DNA of 64,000 bases, taken from Candidatus Paraprochloron terpiosi LD05. GTDB lineage: Bacteria > Cyanobacteriota > Cyanobacteriia > Cyanobacteriales > Prochloraceae. Both the position numbers and the translations under genes were made by a program. Under the pieces are notes generated by a model. That model ran no database searches, had not been told where the DNA came from, and worked only from the letters and a program-made list of their open reading frames with translations. Where the stretch lies: the NCBI GenBank assembly GCA_018141785.1, contig CP073341.1:3775797-3839796 (forward strand), read 5' to 3'. Below are positions 19,259 to 29,300 of this stretch, piece after piece (within the stretch, counting starts at the first letter, position 1; every line of letters starts with the position of its first letter).

Positions 19259-19681
19259 CTATTTTAAAGGTTTCTTAACAATACAGGGATTTTCCGGATT
19301 GACAATCAATCTCTGTTGCTTAGGATCGATTAACACATCCATATCTGACCTCGGTATAGAACCCAGCAACACTTCAGATTCACCAGGCAATACCATAGCT
19401 CTCATTGTGGTAGAGCGATTGGCAAATTTTATCTCAACTGGTCCCACAATCTCTAATTTAGTCCGAGTACCATCTGCTAACTCTGCTACTTGCTCATCTA
19501 CTTGAGGTAAATCAAGCTGCTGCTTAATTTGCTCATTTATTGCTAACAACATATAAGCTCCGGTATCCACCAATGCTTTAACAGTCATTCGCTTAATTTT
19601 GGTGGAGTCAATATATCCCCGTCGATGCAGTACTAAGTCATCCCCACTTATCAGCTCTAGATTTACGTAGATTAATCCCAT
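19259..19681 (-). CDS. Clan AA (retropepsin-like) aspartic protease
   Basis: 140 residues with the single-domain retropepsin pattern. The active-site motif ALVDTGAYMLLA lies near residue 36, followed by VAELADGTRTKLEIVGPVEIKFANRSTTMRAMVLPGESEVLLGSIPRSDMDVLIDP. Such cyanobacterial proteins are predicted dimeric proteases with unknown targets. The start is set at ATG 19681 (MGLIYVNLE), and the sixteen codons upstream look non-coding. It is 57 bases downstream of leuA on the same strand. Confidence 0.8.
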   Translation of the reverse strand: MGLIYVNLELISGDDLVLHRRGYIDSTKIKRMTVKALVDTGAYMLLAINEQIKQQLDLPQVDEQVAELADGTRTKLEIVGPVEIKFANRSTTMRAMVLPGESEVLLGSIPRSDMDVLIDPKQQRLIVNPENPCIVKKPLK

Positions 19682-19737
19682 GTTTTTTTTGTTTATAATA
19701 GAGTCCAGAAGGAGGTGAGCAATGCCCACCCTAAAAA

Positions 19738-21345
19738 TTACAATGAAGCCACAGCTACCTTTTCAGACCTTTCTCGTTCCAACTTAGCTCCATAAAGACG
19801 ATTCAAAGCACTGATATAAGCTCGAGCAGATGCCACAATAATATCCGTATTAGCCCCCCAACCCGAATATACCTTCCCGTCATGACGCAGACGAATAGTT
19901 ACCTCTCCTATAGCATCAATACCCCCCGTCACCGACTGCACCGAAAACTCAATCAACTCATTTTCCACCTTTGCTACCCGGTTAATTGCCTGATAGACTG
20001 CATCCACAGGACCAGTACCAATAGCTGCATCAGTTAGTTCTTTGCCGTCGGGAGTGCGGAGAGTAACGGTAGCAGTGGGAAGGGAACTATCCCCTGCGGT
20101 AACCTGAACCAACTCCAAGCGGAATAATTCTGGGGGTTGTTGAATTTCATCTTTAACAATCGCCTCCAGATCCCAGTCACTAATTTCCTTCTTCTTATCT
20201 GCTACCTCCTTAAAGCGAACAAATGCCTTATTCAACTCAAACTCTTCCAACTCAAACCCCAACTGCTTCAGACGAGTACCCAAAGCATTACGTCCGGAGA
20301 GTTTCCCCAAGACAATTTGATTATCAGTCAAACCAATGGAAGAAGCATCCATAATTTCGTAAGTCAGCTTGTGCTTCAGCACCCCGTCTTGGTGAATGCC
20401 CGACTCATGGGCAAAAGCATTGGCTCCCACAATAGCCTTATTGGGTTGCACCACCATTCCTGTTAAATTGGATACCAACCGAGACGTCTTATAAATCTGC
20501 TTTGTATCTATGTTGGTTAAGGGTTCCGTAGATTCCGTCGAACGACCCAAAAAGGGGTTAAAATACTGTCGGCGCACATGGAGAGCCATCACCAACTCTT
20601 CCAAAGCCGCATTTCCAGCCCTTTCCCCAATACCATTAACAGTACATTCCAGCTGTCTAGCTCCATTTTTAATGGCTTCCAAGAAATTAGCTACTGCCAA
20701 ACCCAAATCATTGTGACCGTGAACGGAAATAATGCACTGGTCAATATTGGGCACATTAGCCTTAATACCAGCAATGAGAGCACCAAATTCTGCCGGAGTA
20801 GTGTAACCCACCGTATCCGGGATATTGACCGTAGTTGCTCCGGCGGCGATGGCTCTTTCTAACACCTGATAGAGAAATTCTGGATCGCTGCGCCCCGCGT
20901 CTTCCGGGGAGAACTCCACATCTTGGACAAAAGATTTAGCGTAAGCTACCATTTCCCCAGCAATAGTCAATACCTCTGCCCTAGACTTTCTCAGTTTATA
21001 TTGCAGATGAATATCACTAGTGGCGATAAAAGTATGAATGCGGGGTGAAAAAGCAGGTTTGAGGGCTTCAGCCGCCCTTTTAATATCTTCTTTTCGCGCC
21101 CGTGCCAAACCACAGATGGTCGGACCCGATTCTACCCCCACTATCTCGGCAATTTTTTGGACCGCCGCAAAATCTCCCGGACTAGCGTAGGGGAAACCCG
21201 CCTCGATTACATCCACTCCCAAACGTGCCAGGGAGCGAGCCAGCTTCAGTTTTTCCGAACCATTTAGAGTTGCTCCTGGAGACTGTTCACCGTCTCTGAG
21301 AGTGGTATCGAAAATGATAATTCTGTCAAGTTGATTGTCCTTCAT
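19738..21345 (-). CDS. leuA: 2-isopropylmalate synthase
   Basis: Condenses acetyl-CoA with 2-oxoisovalerate in the committed step of leucine synthesis. The N-terminal barrel starts [20 protein letters not shown], with the metal and substrate sites [13 protein letters not shown] and [17 protein letters not shown], then [19 protein letters not shown]. The C-terminal regulatory domain ends near [13 protein letters not shown]. 535 residues from the ATG at 21345, preceded by GGGAGGGAGAAG as ribosome binding site. An upstream in-frame ATG at 21384 lacks these signals. Confidence 0.97.
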   Translation of the reverse strand: MKDNQLDRIIIFDTTLRDGEQSPGATLNGSEKLKLARSLARLGVDVIEAGFPYASPGDFAAVQKIAEIVGVESGPTICGLARARKEDIKRAAEALKPAFSPRIHTFIATSDIHLQYKLRKSRAEVLTIAGEMVAYAKSFVQDVEFSPEDAGRSDPEFLYQVLERAIAAGATTVNIPDTVGYTTPAEFGALIAGIKANVPNIDQCIISVHGHNDLGLAVANFLEAIKNGARQLECTVNGIGERAGNAALEELVMALHVRRQYFNPFLGRSTESTEPLTNIDTKQIYKTSRLVSNLTGMVVQPNKAIVGANAFAHESGIHQDGVLKHKLTYEIMDASSIGLTDNQIVLGKLSGRNALGTRLKQLGFELEEFELNKAFVRFKEVADKKKEISDWDLEAIVKDEIQQPPELFRLELVQVTAGDSSLPTATVTLRTPDGKELTDAAIGTGPVDAVYQAINRVAKVENELIEFSVQSVTGGIDAIGEVTIRLRHDGKVYSGWGANTDIIVASARAYISALNRLYGAKLERERSEKVAVASL

Positions 21346-21425
21346 GATCTTCTCCCTCCCGACTCGGGGAAAATTACACTTCATCTATTCTCATTATAGA
21401 CTAAATTTTTCTTCTGCTCCAACCC

Positions 21426-21944
21426 TTAATCATCATATTTCTCAATCTGGTCGCGAATATCATTTAAATCCACATAGCTGTCAGTAGCATTGCGTAATTC
21501 TCTCGCAATCATTCCTTCTGTAGATATCACTGTAATATGGGTGTTTTTAGACCGTAACAATTCAATTGCCCGCTCGAAATCTCCATCCCCACTAAACAAA
21601 ACTACCCTATCGTATTGGTCTACAGTATTAAACATATCCACAACAATTTCAATGTCTAAATTAGCTTTTTGGGAATAGCGACCGGAAGCATCATCATAAT
21701 ATTCTTTTAATATTTTCGTCCGTACCGTGTAACCAAGGCTGATTAAGGCATCCCGAAATCCCCGCTGGTCTTGAGAATCTTTTAATCCTGTATACCAAAA
21801 AGCATTTACAAGAGTTACATTTTGCTCTTTAGTAAAGTAAGTTAAGACCCGCCTGGGGTCAAAAAACCAACCATTTTTTTGTTGAGCGTAAAACATATTA
21901 TTACCGTCCACAAAAATAGAAATACGGTTATTATAAAAATTCAT
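21426..21944 (-). CDS. LabA-like NYN-domain protein
   Basis: 172-residue NYN (PIN-like) domain: RISIFVDGNNMFYAQ holds the first acidic site, NLDIEIVVDMFNTV and VVLFSGDGDFERAIELLRS the others. This is the LabA/DUF88 family; LabA of Synechococcus affects circadian feedback, but the family is broad and orthology is not shown. Predicted metal-dependent RNase fold acting in the cytosol. It lies about 80 bases upstream of leuA on the same strand. Confidence 0.85.
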   Translation of the reverse strand: MNFYNNRISIFVDGNNMFYAQQKNGWFFDPRRVLTYFTKEQNVTLVNAFWYTGLKDSQDQRGFRDALISLGYTVRTKILKEYYDDASGRYSQKANLDIEIVVDMFNTVDQYDRVVLFSGDGDFERAIELLRSKNTHITVISTEGMIARELRNATDSYVDLNDIRDQIEKYDD

Positions 21945-22180
21945 GAAGAAGTAATACCTAGTATTATGAAAAATTCAACGTTTTATTAGTTAGGATCTAT
22001 TATATTAGCAAATTAGATTAAATTGAATCTAATTAAGACAATTATAGCATTGGGAGAGAGATTTTCGCCTGGGCCAAAATTTCTCTCGGGGACCTGCGTT
22101 AAGCTGTCCCGGTTTATTTGATCCGATTTTAGTGGGCATAAACCAATATGCCTAATCTGAATGCCTTGAATGAATTATAA

Positions 22181-22642
22181 TTATTGGAAGTCAATTTCCA
22201 CAATGGATAAATCGTCATTAAAATAATCCTGGGGATTGCGTTCAAGTACCTGTTGCAAAAGCCAATCTAAATTAGACTGCTGTTTGTCGTAATATTCTGC
22301 CAGGAGTTAGACAAACTAATCTAGCCCCCAAATCCTGCTATCTGTTTGGGTAATTTCATAAATGCCATCGCTAAAAATATAGAGATGAGAGGGAGAATTT
22401 ATGGGGCAAATAACGTCGGTATCTTGGGCATTGAGGAACATGCCCACTGGAAATCCTGTGGTTTTCAGCCGTCTTTCCCTGATACTGCCTCTCTCATCGC
22501 GACCGAGCAAGATAGCGGGTGGATGTCCGGCACTAGCATAAGTTAACTCCTGTTTTCTGCGATTGTAAACCCCGTACCACATGGTGAAATATTTATCATT
22601 GCGCTGATTCATTTGAAATGAAACATTTAAACCCCTTAATAC
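22181..22642 (-). pseudogene. C-terminal remnant of a SpoIIE/RsbU-type PP2C phosphatase
   Basis: Reads VLRGLNVSFQMNQRNDKYFTMWYGVYNRRKQELTYASAGHPPAILL...LYIFSDGIYEI...RIWGLD, TAG, FV, TAA, then LLAEYYDKQQSNLDWLLQQVLERNPQDYFNDDLSIVEIDFQ. This is the last half of the phosphatase domain (GHPP, SDG and DD metal motifs) of a stress or partner-switching regulator. The upstream half and any receiver domain are gone, replaced at about 22642 by a truncated iscB. Two in-frame stops lie near the end. Confidence 0.8.
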
Positions 22643-23195
22643 CTCTTTCGTAACCGTGTAAAGTGCCTTGTTGATACTCAGTCCCGGAGATTTCTGAGTT
22701 CTCCATTTTCCTCGTCAAGAACCGTACCAACTCCTGAGAAATACCCGCTATAAGACAAAACCGAATCAGTTTTTTAACCCAAGTCAGGATGTTATGAACT
22801 CTAGACATTAAGCTAGGTGCTAACCATCCCTCGGGACTTTTCCGATTAAGAAAGCGAGGTTTTCTATAGCGAGTTTTACGGTTACGGCGAGAACGTCTTA
22901 ATTGCCGCCTTGAGGTTAAAGCGTCTCGGATTTGGAATCCACGATGGGTTATTTCAGCACCCCAAATAACAGTGTTGTCTTGCCGGATTGCTAAATCTGT
23001 TGTTTTTGCACCTGGGTCAATTTTCAACTGGTGATTATGAGTCGTGCAGTTTTCTACCTCCAAATCTGGCAGGATGATTGTGAATGGATACCTTCTAAAC
23101 ACTTTGGCTCTACCTTGCTTGAGTAATAATCTGGCTCTGGCAGGACGGCAAGGGTCTAGTGGTTTAAGGTTTTTATCGAGTACAAAAACACGCAT
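22596..23195 (-). pseudogene. iscB: Truncated IscB-family RNA-guided nuclease
   Basis: N-terminal 170-180 residues are typical IscB: MRVFVLDKNLKPLDPCRPAR is the PLMP-type domain, KIDPGAKTTDLAI the RuvC-I strand with its aspartate (Asp60), and a very basic bridge helix follows (about residues 95-118, RRQLRRSRRNRKTRYRKPR). The protein then runs through MENSEISGTEYQQGTLHGYE and stops after about 20 unrelated residues derived from the phosphatase remnant. HNH, RuvC-II and RuvC-III are missing (full IscB is over 400 residues), so nuclease activity is not expected. IscBs are carried by IS200/IS605-type transposons, but no tnpA is seen here. Confidence 0.85.
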
Positions 23196-23199
23196 AATT

Positions 23200-23465
23200 G
23201 TATTTTTCTCCTATTACTAGGGTGAAGTTCGCTTTGCCAATGTTTTTTGAGTTTGTCTTGCTAATAGCACTGTCTTAACCCGTTTATGACTGTTTAACCA
23301 TTAACCACAGAGCAGAAGACTAGCGACGCATCCAAAGGTGTGATAGCTCAAAAAACGTAGACTCAAAAGTCTTAGGCTGGTCACGTTGTGGACTTTCTCA
23401 AGCCCCCGTTATAGCCGTTAGGCTTAACGGTGGGTTCGTGACGCTTTGGCTTTTAGAAGGGGAGG
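23200..23465 (-). ncRNA. Candidate omega-RNA of the iscB element
   Basis: Non-coding stretch directly upstream of iscB on the same strand, where omega-RNA genes lie. It is structured: CGTGAC at 23437-23442 pairs with GTCACG at 23380-23385, enclosing a perfect hairpin CCGTTA/TAACGG (23415-23430). Another hairpin GACTTTTGAGTC lies at 23359-23370. The guide would be read from sequence beyond about 23465. The exact ends and the covariation with known omega-RNAs are not checked. Confidence 0.6.
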
Positions 23466-23679
23466 ATAAACCATGTTAATATATAATAGTATGATAAAGC
23501 ATAACTTTATCTAGAGAGGCAACAGTGAGAAAATAAAATAGATGTTAACTAATAATGCAGCATTTAAACTACTCTTCCAAATCAGAAGCCAGAGCCAAAG
23601 AAGTTGATGAGAGAGGCGAGCGAGCAGTTGAAAGTTATCAAAAAAAACTGATTTAAAAGTACCCGGTAATCTGAAATTA

Positions 23680-23997
23680 TTGGATCGGGTATTAATCTAT
23701 TTCGACCTGATAAATCAACCCTCCATTCCCAGAAAAGTCTGGTTAGAATGCCAGTTAGCTGTCTTTGAGACTAGGTTAGAGCTATGCATTATAGACTACA
23801 GTCCTCCTTTTGATTTAGACGCCTGTATCCAATCTTACTGTCAGGGCAATCAGAATAACACTGGTGGGGGACGGGGTGTGATTATATTACATAAAATTGC
23901 CGATCGCTTGAGTTACCTTCGTACTGAAGATGATCGCAATTGTTTGCGGATTGTCAAGAATTATTACCCTGTGGTGGATGACCGGCGACTGCTATAA
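23680..23997 (+). pseudogene. Remnant of an RsbW-like anti-sigma factor kinase
   Basis: The frame (open from about 23647) reads DLKVPGNLKLLDRVLIYFDLINQPSIPRKVWLECQLAVFETRLELCIIDYSPPFDLDACIQS...GGGRGVIILHKIADRLSYLRTEDDRNCLRIVKNY. The end is the G-box of HATPase_c anti-sigma factors, but the N-box segment expected after WLECQLAV (usually an E-x-x-x-N-A helix) is absent, an internal deletion of about 30 residues. No good ATG is present. It lies beside the PP2C remnant, so a phosphatase plus anti-sigma regulatory pair probably stood here. Confidence 0.6.
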
Positions 23998-24025
23998 CCA
24001 ATAACGAACAACCAAAAATATTCTC

Positions 24026-25222
24026 ATGTCGAAAAGAAAGCAAATTTTACCTCACGGCGGGAAGGTGCTCATTAATCGTCTAGCCACCCCAGAGCAACGG
24101 GAGGCATTTCTCGGTATGGCAGACCAATTACCTCGGGTCATGCTGTCTCCTCGTGGGGTGTCGGATCTGGTCATGATCGCCATTGGCGGATTTAGTCCTC
24201 TGAAGGGCTTTATGGAACAAAAAGACTATGAAAAGGTCGTAGAAGATATGCGTCTGAGCAGTGGCGTTCCCTGGTCCATTCCCATTACCCTGTCTGTGAG
24301 GGAAGAGGTAGCAGAACCCCTCAAACCAGGTACGGTGGTGCGCTTGGACGATCCAGAAGGAAAATTCGTTGGGATATTGGAATTAACTCAGAAGTATCCC
24401 TATGATAAAGCAAGGGAAGCCATTAAAGTCTACAAAACTGATGAAACTAAGCACCCTGGGGTGAAAGTGCTTTATGAGGAGGGGGAGATTAATTTAGCTG
24501 GTCCTGTCTGGTTGTTACAGCGATCCCGCAGGGATCCGCGATGCGGCGCGCCTCATCCTCTTTTTCCCCTTTATCAAATTGACCCGGAAAAATCCCGAGC
24601 CATGTTTCTGGCCAAAGGGTGGCAAACTGTGGTTGGTTTTCAGACTCGTAACCCAATCCACCGCGCTCACGAGTATATCCAAAAGTGCGCCCTAGAAGTT
24701 GTTGACGGTCTCTTTTTACATCCTTTGGTGGGAGCCACTAAAAGCGACGATATCCCAGCAGAGGTGCGTATGCGCTGCTACGAGATTATGCTGGAACACT
24801 ATTTTCCTCAAGACCGAGTCATTTTGGCCATTAATCCCGCAGCAATGCGTTACGCTGGACCGAGGGAAGCAATTTTCCATGCTATCGTGCGGAAGAACTA
24901 TGGTTGTACCCATTTTATTGTGGGACGAGACCATGCAGGAGTGGGTGACTACTACGGTACTTATGATGCTCAACATATTTTTAACCAGTTCTCCCCGGAA
25001 GAAATAGGAATTATACCGATGAAATTTGAACACGCTTTCTACTGTAAACGGACTGGGCAAATGGCGACCACGAAAACCAGTCCTAGTAGTAAGGAAGAGC
25101 GTATTCATCTCTCGGGAACCAAGGTGCGAGAAATGCTCCGCCGAGGAGAATCCCCACCACCGCAGTTTTCTCGTCCAGAGGTAGCAGCAGAATTAATCAA
25201 GGCAATGCAGTCGGGGATGTAA
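24026..25222 (+). CDS. sat: Sulfate adenylyltransferase (ATP sulfurylase)
   Basis: Forms APS from sulfate and ATP, the first step of assimilatory sulfate reduction. Motifs: [18 protein letters not shown], the ATP site [15 protein letters not shown] (near 203-217), [16 protein letters not shown] and [13 protein letters not shown]. Residues 167-175 (SRRDPRCGA) interrupt the otherwise invariant LLQRDPHPLFP-type stretch. The DNA there is a GATCCC/GGGATC hairpin followed by GC-rich sequence, so a small palindrome seems to have entered in frame. The frame is intact over 398 residues, so the enzyme may still work. A rho-independent terminator follows. Confidence 0.95.
   Translation: MSKRKQILPHGGKVLINRLATPEQREAFLGMADQLPRVMLSPRGVSDLVMIAIGGFSPLKGFMEQKDYEKVVEDMRLSSGVPWSIPITLSVREEVAEPLKPGTVVRLDDPEGKFVGILELTQKYPYDKAREAIKVYKTDETKHPGVKVLYEEGEINLAGPVWLLQRSRRDPRCGAPHPLFPLYQIDPEKSRAMFLAKGWQTVVGFQTRNPIHRAHEYIQKCALEVVDGLFLHPLVGATKSDDIPAEVRMRCYEIMLEHYFPQDRVILAINPAAMRYAGPREAIFHAIVRKNYGCTHFIVGRDHAGVGDYYGTYDAQHIFNQFSPEEIGIIPMKFEHAFYCKRTGQMATTKTSPSSKEERIHLSGTKVREMLRRGESPPPQFSRPEVAAELIKAMQSGM
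24522..24551. repeat. GATCC-type hairpin inserted within sat
   Basis: GATCCC (24522-24527) and GGGATC (24531-24536) form a stem with a GCA loop, followed by CGCGATGCGGCGCG. The encoded residues have no counterpart in the family pattern known to me. Related hairpins occur at 34399-34434 and 49218-49240, and a close reverse copy of the first half (GGCTCCCTGCGGGATCG) near 43393. Confidence 0.6.
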
Positions 25223-25232
25223 TATAAGCCTG

Positions 25233-25258
25233 TCAGCCCTTAGGGGGCTGATAGTTTT
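25233..25258 (+). terminator. Rho-independent terminator of sat
   Basis: TCAGCCC (25233-25239) pairs with GGGCTGA (25245-25251) around a five-base loop, followed by TAGTTTTT. It lies ten bases after the sat stop codon. Confidence 0.8.
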
Positions 25259-25400
25259 TCCACAGATCCGGGCGATTTTACCCAACATATAAGGGAATTT
25301 TCCACAATAGTTTAAGAAAAGATTATTAAAATCTAAGCAATATCTTTGTCTGAGTTTAAATGGAATCAACTGCTATGGGAGGCCAAGGGTTGAAGATAAC

Positions 25401-25880
25401 ATGTTATTTGCTCTAAACCGGGTGCTGATACCGATAGATTTCTCCGAAGAATCTTTCCAAGCACAGAAGCTTGCTCTAGAATTTGTTTCCAATCCAGGAA
25501 ATCTGCACGTTCTCCATGTATTACCCTATCTCAATCCGGGGGTAGATGGCTCAATGAGGGAAACTATGGATGACTTTACTCGGAAAGATTACGTTGGCAA
25601 GCAATTTCACGAACGCTTCGGATCTGAATCTCTAGGGATTCATTTTTGTGTAACCATCGGCAATCCTAGTAAGGAGATTGTTAAATACGCTAAAGCCCAA
25701 AGTATTGATTTGATCGTTATCCCTTCTCACGGACGCACTGGTTTGGGTCGATTTTTTCTCGGTTCTGTCGCTGAAAGGATCATGCGTTCTACTACCTGTC
25801 CGGTTTTGGTTTTGCGTCGGGATTCTTTGAAACTAGAGTCTGTACGAGACCAGTTGCTTCTTGCAGGGTGTGGGGTTTAG
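25401..25880 (+). CDS. Universal stress protein (UspA family)
   Basis: 159-residue single Usp domain: RVLIPIDFSEESFQAQKLALEF at the start, LHVLHVLPY, and the nucleotide-binding signature SHGRTGLGRFFLGSVAERIMRSTTCPVLVLR (G-2x-G-9x-G-S type), which suggests an ATP-binding member. The gap to sat is 180 bp and the sat terminator intervenes, so it probably has its own promoter. The specific stress role is unknown. Confidence 0.92.
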   Translation: MLFALNRVLIPIDFSEESFQAQKLALEFVSNPGNLHVLHVLPYLNPGVDGSMRETMDDFTRKDYVGKQFHERFGSESLGIHFCVTIGNPSKEIVKYAKAQSIDLIVIPSHGRTGLGRFFLGSVAERIMRSTTCPVLVLRRDSLKLESVRDQLLLAGCGV

Positions 25881-26096
25881 GGAATGGTAGGGTGGGAAAT
25901 GCCTGTGTAAATTGAGTTGTAATATGTTAGCTTATTATTGACATTGCCCACCAGAGACAAAATTAGCCTGTGTATTTTTCTGTAGGTTTTGAATTCTTGA
26001 GTAAGCGCTAATCCACGAACCACCACTAATATCAATTTATATATTGTAAAAATTGTTGATGTTATGCATTGCATAGTATTTTTTAATTTGTTTTGT

Positions 26097-26273
26097 TCAA
26101 GTATCTACCACTCTAACATATTTCCCCTCCTCTGACCAGAGCAAATCCCCAATCGTAATATCCTTAGACCAGATACCGTAGGGTGTGTAAGGGAAAAAAG
26201 GGTATTTTTGGCGGTGACACCCTAAAGTAATCGGCGAGGCAACATCATCAATCGCGCCCCGCCCTGGCGATTG
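26097..26273 (-). pseudogene. Possible C-terminal gene remnant
   Basis: An open frame with no start codon, bounded upstream by TAG, reads SPGRGAIDDVASPITLGCHRQKYPFF-type sequence and ends DLLWSEEGKYVRVVDT. Its composition is protein-like, unlike the rest of the 480-bp spacer between usp and tamB. I do not recognise the family. It may be the tail of a deleted gene or chance. The rest of the spacer shows nothing beyond a TAGGGTGGGAAATGCC motif near 25888. Confidence 0.3.
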
Positions 26274-26361
26274 CTATAATATTCCTATCAGCAGCCCCAG
26301 CTGCACTTCGGAGTTCCTCACGATATAATGATTTTAGCACGGGTGTGAGGAAAGACAGACA

Positions 26362-29300
26362 ATGAAAGATCCCATCGATAAAAGTAAGGAACCGGAACCA
26401 TTACCGGAAAATTCAGTCCCAATAACTACACCAATTCCAAATAGTGGGAAAAAGGGACGCATTTGGCTCTGGACAGTGGTTATTTTACTCTCCGGTGTAG
26501 GTGCGGGGCTGGGCTATGGTTGGTTTTTTATCCAGCGACAGCTGGCTCCCCTGGTAGGAGCTAGTCTCAGTAAAACTCTCGATCGCCCGATTCATCTCGG
26601 GGAGGTGTCCCATTTTACCTTAAAAGGGTTGCGCTTTGGTCGGACAGAAGTACCTCCTACTCCCACGGATCCCGATCGCGTCACTCTAGAAGCAGTAGAG
26701 GTAGGGTTCAACCCTCTATTACTCTTACGGGGAACCCTGAAGCTGGATTTGATTCTGATTAAACCGAATGTTTATATTGAACAAAATGAAAATAAGGTCT
26801 GGACAGACACTACATTAGCACCGTCCGAACCGGGGGCAATTAAGATAGATTTGCAATCTATTCGCATAGAAGACGCTAGGATATCTCTGGTAGCAAGGTC
26901 TGAGGATAATAAGCTAGAAAGTCCGGTACAAGTACTCCTCTCTGAGGGGAAGACTAGTTTTCGCAATAATAACCAGGATATTAATGTCCAGCTTCAAGGT
27001 AAACTGCTTCCTGTCTGGACAACCACTGTAGAAAAGATAAAAGAAGAGGAAAGTGGTGAAAAACCAGATACCCCTACCAACAATCAGAGCGAGGAAAAAC
27101 CGGAACCTACTCAAAATAAAGTCCAGGAAAACAAATTTGCGATTGTAGGAAGAGCGCTTACTGACGCAGGAAAGTTAGACTTAACCTTATCGGGGAAAAA
27201 TCTGGATATAGTTTCTCTTGCTCGTTTAGTACCTTCAAACCCTTTACAGGTGCAAGGTGGAGTGGTAGGAGGTTATGTGGAGATAGCACTAAGAGGGGGA
27301 AAGTTACCTACAGTTAAGGGTAATGCTAGTTTGGAAAACGGTATCTTTACCAAGGAAGGTCTCCCCCAACCTTTAAAAGCAACTAATGCTAAACTGGAAT
27401 TTAAAGAGCAGCAGATTGAAGTTAAAGAACTAACTACGGTTTTCGCCACAATACCAGCGTCTGCTAGTGGTATGGTGGATTTAAAAGAAGGCTTTAACCT
27501 AGAAGTAGAAACGGAAGCATTTCCACTGGAAAAGGTACTCGAAAGTCTCTCTCTAGATACACTCCCTCTGAAATTAGCAGGAGAGTTGCAGAGTACCATG
27601 AAGGTAACAGGCAATTTAACCAACCCTGTCTTGAGTGCCCAAATCATCTCCACTAAAGAAATCATAGCAGATAAATTAACCCTGAAAGATTTCCGCGCTG
27701 ATCTGGCTTTTGTCGATTCCACTCTGTTGGTGAACAAAATTGAAGGTACTCCTACTATTGGTGGCAAGGTAACGGGTAAAGGTCAAGTCAAAGTAGGGGA
27801 TAAGCAAGATTTAGTCCTGGAAATTACTGCTCTGAACCTCCCTGGTAGTGGTATTGCTGAAGCTTATTTTGGCATCAAACCCTCAGCAGCAATTGGTTCT
27901 GTTTCCGCTGGGGTGACAATTATCGGTACTTTGAATTCCTCAGAAAACCTCAGCGCTACAGGTTCTGCTTCTCTGCAATTAGCCAACGGTAAGGTTATCG
28001 TTAAAGATTTAAAGCTGGAAAAAGGTCGCTGGGAAATCAGTTTGGACGCCTTTGGGGTACAGCTGGCCCAGCTTGTACCCCAGCTACCACAGCAATTAGC
28101 AGGCTCCCTGGACGGCGCATTTCAGTTCCAAGGAAGTCTGGAAGATATTACCCTGTCAGCCATTAAAGGGACGGGAACAACTCAATTACTGGTACCTCGT
28201 GGTGGTAAGATAAGGGTAACTGACTGGCAAATGGCTCAGGGTGAGTGGGAAGCTACAATATCCGCCAATGACATCCCTTTACAATCAGGATTATTTCCCA
28301 GTATTCTCTCCCAATTAGAAAATCCCTTAGTACAGGGTACATTAGCAGCAAAGGGTACTGTGGATAATTTAACTTTAGGGGGCATTACTGCTCAGGGAAC
28401 CGCAGAGGTGGCTGTGGGGAAGGGGAAGGTAAAGGCATATGTTAACCTAATAGAAGGTAAGTGGCAAGCAGATATTCAGGGAAATGGTATTTCCATTGAT
28501 GAACAGTTGTTTCCCGGAATACCCCAGCAGGACGCCAAAGGCGGCACCTTCGGTGTGATAAATTTCCGCGCCCAAGGTAAATTAGCAGCAAAGGGTACTG
28601 TGGATAATTTAACTTTAGGGGCTATTACTGCTCAGGGAACCGCAGAAGTGGCTGTGGGGAAGGGGAAGGTAAAGGCAGATGTTAACTTAGTTAGGGGGAA
28701 GTGGCAAGGGACAATAAAGGCAGATGATATTGCTGTGGAACGCTTTGCTCCCCAACTACCTCAACAGTGGCATAGTGAGAAAGTTAATGGTACTTTAGTG
28801 ATTCGAGGTGATCTGGATAATCTCTCCCTTCAGAGTTTAAATGTGAGTGAGGCTGAGGGGATTGTCAATATAGCTGGGGGAATTTTGAAGGCCAGTAATT
28901 TTTCTCTTGGAGACGGAAGGTGGGAAGGAACTCTCTCTCTTGTTGGGATAGAATTAGGCCAGCTGATACCAGAACAGTCAGAATTGCTGGGAGACCTCAA
29001 TGGTACCTTTCATGTGGACGGTAACCTAGATAATTTAACCATAGAGGGGATCGCCTTGAGAGGTGAAACTAGTATTGCTGTAGCAGGAGGAACCGTCCAG
29101 GCTAAGGAAATGCAACTGGAACAGGGGCAATTTGCAGCAATAATAAATGCTCAAGGAGTCCCATTACAATCTTTTTTACCCCAAAGTCAGGGATATTTGG
29201 GAGGAAGGGTGAATATCTTTGGTAACTTAGCTAATCTTAATCCCAACCGGATCCAATTGGGGGGAGAAGTGCAGCTGAAAGAATCCCTCTTAGAGGACAC

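Noticed and set aside
22596..23195. Complete IscB or TnpB nuclease
   Set aside because: Coding similarity stops after about 180 residues; the HNH and RuvC-II/III parts are absent and no alternative frame downstream supplies them.
23555..23656. A 33-codon gene before the anti-sigma remnant
   Set aside because: ATG-initiated frame of charged residues without a ribosome binding site or family signature; likely chance or debris.
26772..27114. Antisense open frames within tamB
   Set aside because: They are shadows of a strongly coding plus-strand gene and have no start signals or recognisable motifs.
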